A stretch of DNA of 10,398 bases. It comes from Oscillospiraceae bacterium. Its GTDB lineage: Bacteria; Bacillota; Clostridia; Oscillospirales; Acutalibacteraceae. The position numbers and the translations under genes were made by a program. Where the stretch lies: positions 1 to 10,398 of the forward strand of contig JAIRZH010000022.1 of assembly GCA_031267335.1 (NCBI GenBank), in the 5' to 3' direction. The notes below the pieces were generated by a model, which saw only the letters and a program-made list of their open reading frames with translations, made no database searches and was not told the origin of the DNA. How positions within the stretch are numbered: position 1 is the stretch's first letter; every line of letters begins with the position of its first letter. Below are positions 6,448-10,398 of this stretch, in pieces.

Positions 6448-7737
6448 GTGAAAAAAATTGTTGTTTCTGGCGGAAGAAAACTTTATGGTAATGTTAAAAT
6501 TAGTGGTGCCAAAAATGCCGCGGTTGCTATTTTACCAGCTTCAATCCTTTCGGAAGAGAAAGTCGTAATTGAAAATATTCCAGATATTAGCGATATTTCT
6601 TTAATGTGCAAAATTCTTGAACAACTCGGCGCTGAGATTAAGGTTTTAGGCAAACACGAACTTGAAATTGACGCTAAAAATGTCAGCAATTGTGAAGCGG
6701 ATTTTGAAGATGTTAAGCATATGCGCGCATCGTGTTACCTTTTAGGAGCATTGCTTGGCAAATTTGGGAATTCTTGTATAGCGATGCCGGGTGGTTGCAA
6801 TTTCGAATTAAGACCTATAGACCAGCATATTAAAGGTTTTTCTATTCTTGGTTCGAGTTGTGAAATAAGCGGCGGATTTGTTACAGCAAAAGCGAAAAAA
6901 TTAGTTGGAGGCAATGTTTATTTCGATATAGTTTCCGTAGGCGCAACTATTAATTTAATACTCGCAGCGGTTAAGGCTTCCGGAGTGACAACAATCGAAA
7001 ACGCCGCAAAAGAGCCGCATGTAGTAGATGTAGCTAATTTTTTGAATTCAATGGGTGCGGATATAAGAGGAGCCGGCACAGATTTAATCAAAATTAAAGG
7101 CGTTAAGCATCTTAAAGGAACTTCATATTCTATTATTCCTGATCAAATAGAAGCAGGCACTTATTTAGCAGCTGTTACGGCAACTGGCGGTAACATTACA
7201 ATAGAAAATATTATTCCTAAACATCTTGAACCAATAGCTGCTAAACTCGAAGAAATTGGCGCAAAAATTAAATTTTCAGATGATTCTGTAAGCATAGTGT
7301 CCAATGGAAATTTAAATAAATGTAACGTTAAAACTATGCCTTATCCGGGTTTTCCAACAGATATGCAACCTCAAATTACAGCGATTTTGACACAAGCAAT
7401 TGGAACAAGTGTTATTAGTGAATCGGTTTGGGATCATAGGTTTAAATATGTTTCAGAATTAGTCCGTATGGGTGCAAAAATTTTGGTAGATGGCAGAGTT
7501 GCTATTATTGAAGGCAAAACTGAGCTAACCGGAGCTAACGTAAAAGCAGCAGATTTGCGCGCAGGTGCGGCGTTAATAATTTCTGGTTTAATTTCTAAAG
7601 GCACAACTGTTATCGGGAATATAAATTTTATTGAACGTGGTTATGAAGGTATTGTTGAAAAATTATCAAATCTAGGGGCCGATATTAAATTAGCTAAATT
7701 TGAAAATTTGAATAATGTAACTTACGCAGCGGGCTAA
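6448..7737 (+). CDS. murA: UDP-N-acetylglucosamine 1-carboxyvinyltransferase (MurA)
   Basis: Transfers enolpyruvate from PEP to UDP-GlcNAc, the first committed step of peptidoglycan synthesis, in the cytoplasm. At 429 aa it is full length for the EPSP synthase/MurA fold. Visible residues are K22-N23 in KISGAKNAAV, R93 in HMRASCYLLG, the active-site loop Cys C117 (GGCNFELRPIDQHIKG, 115-130) and the YPGFPTDMQ motif carrying the catalytic-site Asp. C117 is the residue fosfomycin alkylates in the family. The loop reads CNFELR where the usual pattern is Cx(I/F)GxR, so the conserved Gly is Glu at 120. The GTG start is fixed by AGGAG 7 nt upstream. The 3' end overlaps the convergent carboxypeptidase gene by 48 bp, and a terminator lies 36 bp past the stop. 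Firmicutes often have two MurA paralogs; I cannot tell which this is. Confidence 0.95.
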   Translation: MKKIVVSGGRKLYGNVKISGAKNAAVAILPASILSEEKVVIENIPDISDISLMCKILEQLGAEIKVLGKHELEIDAKNVSNCEADFEDVKHMRASCYLLGALLGKFGNSCIAMPGGCNFELRPIDQHIKGFSILGSSCEISGGFVTAKAKKLVGGNVYFDIVSVGATINLILAAVKASGVTTIENAAKEPHVVDVANFLNSMGADIRGAGTDLIKIKGVKHLKGTSYSIIPDQIEAGTYLAAVTATGGNITIENIIPKHLEPIAAKLEEIGAKIKFSDDSVSIVSNGNLNKCNVKTMPYPGFPTDMQPQITAILTQAIGTSVISESVWDHRFKYVSELVRMGAKILVDGRVAIIEGKTELTGANVKAADLRAGAALIISGLISKGTTVIGNINFIERGYEGIVEKLSNLGADIKLAKFENLNNVTYAAG

Positions 7738-9072
7738 AAAATTAAAAATATTTTTAAATAAATCAATTATTTTGCGAAATATATTTTTTCGCTTTTTTTC
7801 ATTTATATCTTCAGAAGCTGTAATTGCATTCTTACCAATTTTTTTCTTGCCAAGGAAATAGTTTACGTCCCCGATTAAATCGCCTTTTCTAATTGGTGCA
7901 TTAATTGTTTTTGGAATATCTAAAATTCTTTGAATTTTTGATTTTGATTCTAATTTAAAATTACAATGAAATTTTGTGGTACCTATTGCTTTTAAATATT
8001 CTTTTTCGCCTTTTATTACCGGCAATTCAATCTCAAAATTGCTTTCATCAAATACACGATTAGTAATTTGGCTAAAACCAAAATTATAAAGCTTTTTGTG
8101 ATCATCCCAGTCGTTTGAAGCTTTTAATGTAACTGCTATTAAACGTACGCCATCTTTTTCAGCACATGAAACTAGACATCTGCCTGATTTTTTTGTAAAA
8201 CCTGTTTTTATTCCAATGCAATATTCATATAATTTTAAAAGTTTATTATGGTTTTTTAATTTTATATTTTTTTCAGGATTAATAAATTCAATTTTTTTGT
8301 ATTTTTGCGAAACTATTTCCGCAAATTTTTTATTTTCCATCGCATATGCGCCAAGAGTCGCCATATCAAACGCAGTTGAATAATGTCCAGTTTGATCTAA
8401 ACCAGATGGTGTTTTAAAACTAGTATTTTCTAATCCTAATTGTTTTGCTCTTTCGTTCATACATTCAATAAATTTTTCTTTAGTTCCAGAAACCAAAATT
8501 GCAGCAGCGTTAGCAGCATCATTGCCCGAGGAAAGAAGCATACCGGCTGCTAGAGCATCGAAATTTACGATATCACCTTCGCATAGCCCCATCGATGTTC
8601 CTTCAACGTGTATCATTTCTTTTGTAATTTCAATATTACGATTTCCATGTGATTCGGATTCTTCAATTGCGAGTAATGCAGTCATAATTTTGGTAGTGCT
8701 TGCCATCGGCCGCGGTTCGTGAGCGTTTTTTTCCCATATTATATCATTCGAATCTGCACAAATTATTATTGCAGATTTTGCTGAAATTTCATTTTTTTCA
8801 AGCCCTAAAACAAAAATTGAATAATTTGTTAAAAAATAAATTAAAAAAAAACTACAAAGTATTTTTTTATATTTAAAAAATAAAAAAATAATTTTTTTTT
8901 TAAATCGCCGGATTTTATAAAAAGTAATATCTGCATGCCGTAATACTCTAAAAAGATTTAGGGAAAAACTAAATATTCTTAAAAATTTTGAAAAAAGTCT
9001 AATAATAATTTCTCCAATCGTAGAATTTTTAAAATCTGTCTTTAGCGAAATAAAATACAAATTTTTAGACAA
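7690..9072 (-). CDS. D-alanyl-D-alanine carboxypeptidase, PBP5/DacA-DacF type
   Basis: A low-molecular-weight penicillin-binding protein that removes the terminal D-Ala from stem peptides outside the membrane. All three serine-enzyme motifs are present: STTK (125-128, nucleophile S125), SGN (182-184) and KTG (289-291). A PBP5-type C-terminal domain (about 345-415) and a Lys-rich amphipathic tail (425-460) that could anchor it to the membrane follow. The export segment is ILCSFFLIYFLTNYSIFVLG (71-90). Upstream of it is an odd 60- to 70-residue basic/hydrophobic stretch not typical of the family, which makes 460 aa versus the usual 380-420. The only usual start codons before residue 123 are the TTGs at 9072 and 9060, so the true N-terminus is uncertain. 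GGAAGAAG lies 11 nt before TTG 9072, inside repeat R2 copy A. It overlaps murA by 48 bp tail to tail. Confidence 0.92.
   Translation of the reverse strand: MSKNLYFISLKTDFKNSTIGEIIIRLFSKFLRIFSFSLNLFRVLRHADITFYKIRRFKKKIIFLFFKYKKILCSFFLIYFLTNYSIFVLGLEKNEISAKSAIIICADSNDIIWEKNAHEPRPMASTTKIMTALLAIEESESHGNRNIEITKEMIHVEGTSMGLCEGDIVNFDALAAGMLLSSGNDAANAAAILVSGTKEKFIECMNERAKQLGLENTSFKTPSGLDQTGHYSTAFDMATLGAYAMENKKFAEIVSQKYKKIEFINPEKNIKLKNHNKLLKLYEYCIGIKTGFTKKSGRCLVSCAEKDGVRLIAVTLKASNDWDDHKKLYNFGFSQITNRVFDESNFEIELPVIKGEKEYLKAIGTTKFHCNFKLESKSKIQRILDIPKTINAPIRKGDLIGDVNYFLGKKKIGKNAITASEDINEKKRKNIFRKIIDLFKNIFNFLARCVSYIIQIFKFS
7774..7799 (+). terminator. Rho-independent terminator for murA, inside the opposing gene
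   Basis: GCGAAA (7774-7779), a 7-nt loop, TTTCGC (7787-7792) and then seven Ts (7793-7799) make a classical intrinsic terminator 36 bp after the murA stop. The stem is the only G/C-containing hairpin close to the gene end. It lies within the antisense of carboxypeptidase codons around residues 425-433, so the same bases serve as a terminator on one strand and coding sequence on the other. Confidence 0.65.
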
Positions 9073-9081
9073 TTTTTAGTA

Positions 9082-9194
9082 GGCTTCTTCCGGAGCTCTC
9101 CAAGACACTTCGTTTTTTATTCAAAGTTTACAGGAGCATATCTATTACGCCAGTGCTGCTTTTCATAAAATCCGGTGGTTTAGAAAGAAGTCTA
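9082..9194 (-). repeat. Dispersed repeat R2, copy A
   Basis: Read on the minus strand, this 113-bp copy runs from TAGACTTCTTTCTAAACCAC through ACTTTGAATAAAAAACGAAG to the purine-rich GGAAGAAGCCT. It matches copy B (10172-10280, plus strand) over its whole length with best identity at the two ends. It covers the leader and putative ribosome binding site of the carboxypeptidase gene, so the repeat may have replaced or supplied that gene's start region. Confidence 0.6.
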
Positions 9195-9228
9195 TTTTTT
9201 GTGAATTCAACGCTGCTTTCCGGGCAAA

Positions 9229-9258
9229 AAAATAAATAAAAAATATTAAAATTGTCAA
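9229..9258 (-). promoter_or_regulatory. Possible promoter for the carboxypeptidase gene
   Basis: On the minus strand a perfect TTGACA (9258-9253) is followed after 18 bp by TATTTT (9234-9229, 4 of 6 consensus bases). It points at the carboxypeptidase gene and lies about 155 bp upstream of TTG 9072. Transcripts from it would pass through repeat R2 copy A. In such AT-rich DNA -10-like boxes are common, so support is modest. Confidence 0.35.
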
Positions 9259-9267
9259 AAAACTTTG

Positions 9268-9307
9268 TTTTAATTTATTTAAAGACAAGCTTTAAGATAA
9301 ATTAAAA
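9268..9307. repeat. Long AT-rich inverted repeat
   Basis: TTTTAATTTATTTAAAG (9268-9284) pairs with CTTTAAGATAAATTAAAA (9290-9307) around a 5-nt loop, giving a 17-bp stem with a single bulge. On the minus strand a six-T run follows 5 nt later, just before the TTGACA box, so it could end leftward transcription coming from the repeat region. It could also be a simple fold-back element. Confidence 0.45.
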
Positions 9308-9370
9308 TTAATTCACTTTAAAAATTTTATTATTTTCTAAAGACTTTTATACAATTTTTTTAACATCTAA

Positions 9371-9530
9371 GAGCCTGTCTAATATTTCTAAGCAATACAG
9401 ATTTAACGATAAAATTTTTAAAATCCAAAGCGTGAGGAAGGCGAATACTAACGTATTTAACTGACGAGCAATACAGAATTTTAAAAATTTTAGTTAAATA
9501 TGTGCTGCTAAAGAGATATCATACAGGCTC
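9371..9530 (+). mobile_element. 160-bp MITE, copy 2
   Basis: About 150 of 160 bases match copy 1 at 3429-3588. The terminal repeats are GAGCCTGTCTAATATTTC and, as complement of the right end, GAGCCTGTATGATATCTC (15 of 18). Flanks are TAA (9368-9370) and TTA (9531-9533), which fit TNA but are not identical. The transposase start codon of copy 1 (ATG) is ACG here while the ribosome binding site GAGGAAGG is kept. The peptide YLTDEQYRILKIL is unchanged in the same frame. It lies in gene-free DNA. Confidence 0.8.
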
Positions 9531-9543
9531 TTATACATTGGAT

Positions 9544-9590
9544 TTCTTTTAAAACTTCTCGTAACACTTCATTTTTTATTCAAAGCTCCT
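9544..9590 (-). repeat. Dispersed repeat R2, partial copy C
   Basis: A 47-bp minus-strand fragment containing AGGAGCTTTGAATAAAAAAT and GAAGTGTTACGAGAAG. It matches the 3' half of copies A and B and begins 13 bp after MITE copy 2. The upstream half, including the AAACCACC motif, is missing. In this copy the frame after TTGAATAAAAAA meets TGA at once, which argues that the repeat is not protein coding. Confidence 0.5.
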
Positions 9591-9611
9591 TGAAATTAAT
9601 ATCGTTATGAC

Positions 9612-9668
9612 ATGAATTTATAATTTTACATTCTTCGCTCCGCAAAGCGTATGGAACAAAGAATTCAT
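9612..9668. repeat. Nested inverted repeat with a GC-rich core
   Basis: An outer pair ATGAATT/AATTCAT (9612-9618 and 9662-9668) encloses ATTCTT/AAGAAT (9630-9635, 9659-9664) and an inner CGCT/AGCG hairpin (9636-9639, 9646-9649). The outer and middle right arms share bases, so not all pairs can form together. The 14-nt core is 10/14 G+C in otherwise strongly AT-rich DNA. The surrounding stretch 9591-9805 shows no gene. Function is unknown. Confidence 0.3.
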
Positions 9669-9873
9669 ATCAATAATTTAATAGTTTTAAATACTAAAAT
9701 AGTTGATTTATCTTTTTATAATAGTTATAGTCTGAAATTAATGTTTATAAACATAATAGAAATATACTAATTTATTAAAATAATATTAAATTTTTTGTTA
9801 AATAATAGACCTGTCCAAAAATTAAACAATTTGTAAATTCATATCGTGTAAGCCACAAATTATAGTTTATGTT

Positions 9874-9936
9874 TTACATCACATTGGCATCGGGAATTCT
9901 CGATTGTTGCGAATTTTTCAGCCATTTTTTGAACAT
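9874..9936 (-). CDS. Possible 20-aa small protein inside the 280-bp element
   Basis: ATG 9936 begins a 20-codon ORF, MFKKWLKNSQQSRIPDANVM, ending at TAA 9874. AAGG lies 10 nt before the ATG, and a TTGTAC-16 bp-TATAAT promoter-like pair ends 20 bp upstream. The N-terminus is short, basic and amphipathic. No family is recognised. So short an ORF can easily occur by chance. The aligned promoter, ribosome site and start are the only reason to list it. Confidence 0.25.
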   Translation of the reverse strand: MFKKWLKNSQQSRIPDANVM

Positions 9937-9956
9937 AATTTTGTTGCCTTGAAATA

Positions 9957-9984
9957 ATTATAGCATTTTTTAATTATTGTACAA
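9957..9984 (-). promoter_or_regulatory. Promoter-like pair inside the 280-bp element
   Basis: On the minus strand TTGTAC (9984-9979) is followed by a 16-bp spacer and a perfect TATAAT (9962-9957). A second TTGTAC lies about 23 bp further upstream with two CGGAA repeats between them, a layout that could be an operator. Transcription would run leftward through the 20-codon ORF. Confidence 0.4.
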
Positions 9985-10171
9985 TGTTCCGTGAAATTTC
10001 CGTACAACTGGAAAAATAGTTTTAATTTTGTAAATTTTCTGATTTGACGATAATACCCTACTGCTTAAAAATATTAGACAGGCTCTAAAGAGTTTTATTT
10101 TTAACAAATTTAATATTTATTTTTTTTAAAAATATATTAGCTATATAACATTAAAAGTTTTATTATTACGA

Positions 10172-10280
10172 TAGATTTTTTTCTAAACCACCAGATTTTA
10201 GTGGCGCCGGTGTATTTTGGATACTTTGAGGAGCTTTGAATAAAAAACGAAGTGTTTCGGAGAGTTTCAAAAGAAGTTTA
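10172..10280 (+). repeat. Dispersed repeat R2, copy B
   Basis: A 109-bp plus-strand copy beginning TAGATTTTTTTCTAAACCAC and ending AAAGAAGTTTA-like after CTTTGAATAAAAAACGAAGT. It is inverted relative to copy A and sits about 1 kb from it, so the two could act as long inverted ends. It abuts repeat R3 copy 2 (TGTTCCCAC at 10286). An in-frame TTG reading (10236-10301, 21 codons) exists but has unsuitable ribosome-site spacing. Confidence 0.6.
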
Positions 10281-10284
10281 GGGC

Positions 10285-10332
10285 CTGTTCCCACTATTTG
10301 AAATGACAAAATTTCGAGTAATTTTTGGTTTG
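10285..10332 (-). repeat. Dispersed repeat R3, copy 2
   Basis: CTGTTCCCAC (10285-10294) is followed by a 38-bp body that, as reverse complement, matches 3270-3307 at 33 of 38 positions. The end motif has the same orientation in both copies while the body is reversed. It directly follows R2 copy B. Confidence 0.55.
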
Positions 10333-10340
10333 AATAAAGA

Positions 10341-10378
10341 AAATTTTTTCACAATACTAACGTATTGTAAAAAAATTT
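10341..10378. repeat. Strong hairpin near the window end
   Basis: AAATTTTTTC-ACAATAC (10341-10357), the loop TAAC, and GTATTGT-AAAAAAATTT (10362-10378) form a 17-position stem with one mismatch. It belongs to the gene-free region after R3 copy 2. No T-run follows on either strand, so it is more likely an element fold-back than a terminator. Confidence 0.45.
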
Positions 10379-10398
10379 AACGTAGTACAAATCAAAAA

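Larger units (their letters stand above)
9806..10085 (-). mobile_element. 280-bp MITE-like element with MITE-type ends
   Basis: The right end (10068-10085, read as complement) starts GAGCCTGTCTAATATT, the same end as the 160-bp MITEs. The left end is the poorer match TAGACCTGTCC. TAA flanks both sides (9803-9805 and 10086-10088), consistent with a TNA target duplication if the left end carries a 1-nt insertion. The interior differs from the other elements. On the minus strand it carries a promoter-like pair, a 20-codon ORF and a 16-nt palindrome. The right boundary is firm and the left tentative. Confidence 0.45.

Noticed and set aside
6483..6689. 68-codon antisense ORF in murA
   Set aside because: It is a shadow frame of the conserved MurA N-terminus.
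8522..8722. Plus-strand ORF inside the carboxypeptidase gene
   Set aside because: It is the complement of the SxxK and SxN motif region of a conserved gene.
10236..10301. 21-codon ORF (LNKKRSVSESFKRSL...) in repeat R2 copy B
   Set aside because: GAGGAG is only 2 nt from the TTG, copy C has an immediate in-frame TGA, and the frame runs into repeat R3.

Overview
This window is very AT-rich DNA. It looks like part of the chromosome of a low-GC Gram-positive bacterium, most likely a Clostridia/Oscillospiraceae-type Firmicute. The reasons are a peptidoglycan gene set with clostridial-style motifs (murG, murA, a PBP5-type carboxypeptidase), a glutamate dehydrogenase whose catalytic residues fall at exactly the Clostridium symbiosum positions, AGGAG-type ribosome binding sites, and frequent TTG/GTG starts. 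Small non-autonomous mobile elements, long gene-free stretches, a gene split at an A11 run and genes lacking a normal start suggest a relaxed-selection or host-associated genome, for example an endosymbiont. That lifestyle is inference; nothing here proves it.

Layout. Positions 64-3255 are dense and housekeeping: pyrE (UMP synthesis), then gdhA with its own sigma-70-type promoter, then murG 8 bp behind gdhA in the same transcription unit. Positions 3256-5270 are an accessory island: a repeat fragment, a 160-bp MITE that keeps the start of an IS5-like transposase, an orphan ORF, a predicted secreted/membrane protein broken at a poly(A) tract, and an 88-bp MITE with a TTA target duplication. 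Positions 5278-6162 encode an M19 dipeptidase. Positions 6448-9072 hold two convergent cell-wall genes, murA (+) and a D-Ala-D-Ala carboxypeptidase (-), whose 3' ends overlap by 48 bp. The likely murA terminator lies inside the carboxypeptidase coding region. Positions 9073-10398 hold no substantial gene: a second copy of the 160-bp MITE, a 280-bp element with a minimal promoter and a 20-codon ORF, three copies of another dispersed repeat (two inverted and about 1 kb apart), an inverted copy of the repeat found after murG, and several strong inverted repeats.

Functional theme: MurA makes the first committed peptidoglycan precursor, MurG makes lipid II, the PBP5-type enzyme trims stem peptides outside the membrane, and the dipeptidase could recycle dipeptides. 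GDH and PyrE supply nitrogen assimilation and pyrimidines. I saw no tRNA, rRNA, CRISPR array or complete transposase. The most unusual material is the repeat-rich intergenic DNA and the split secreted-protein gene.
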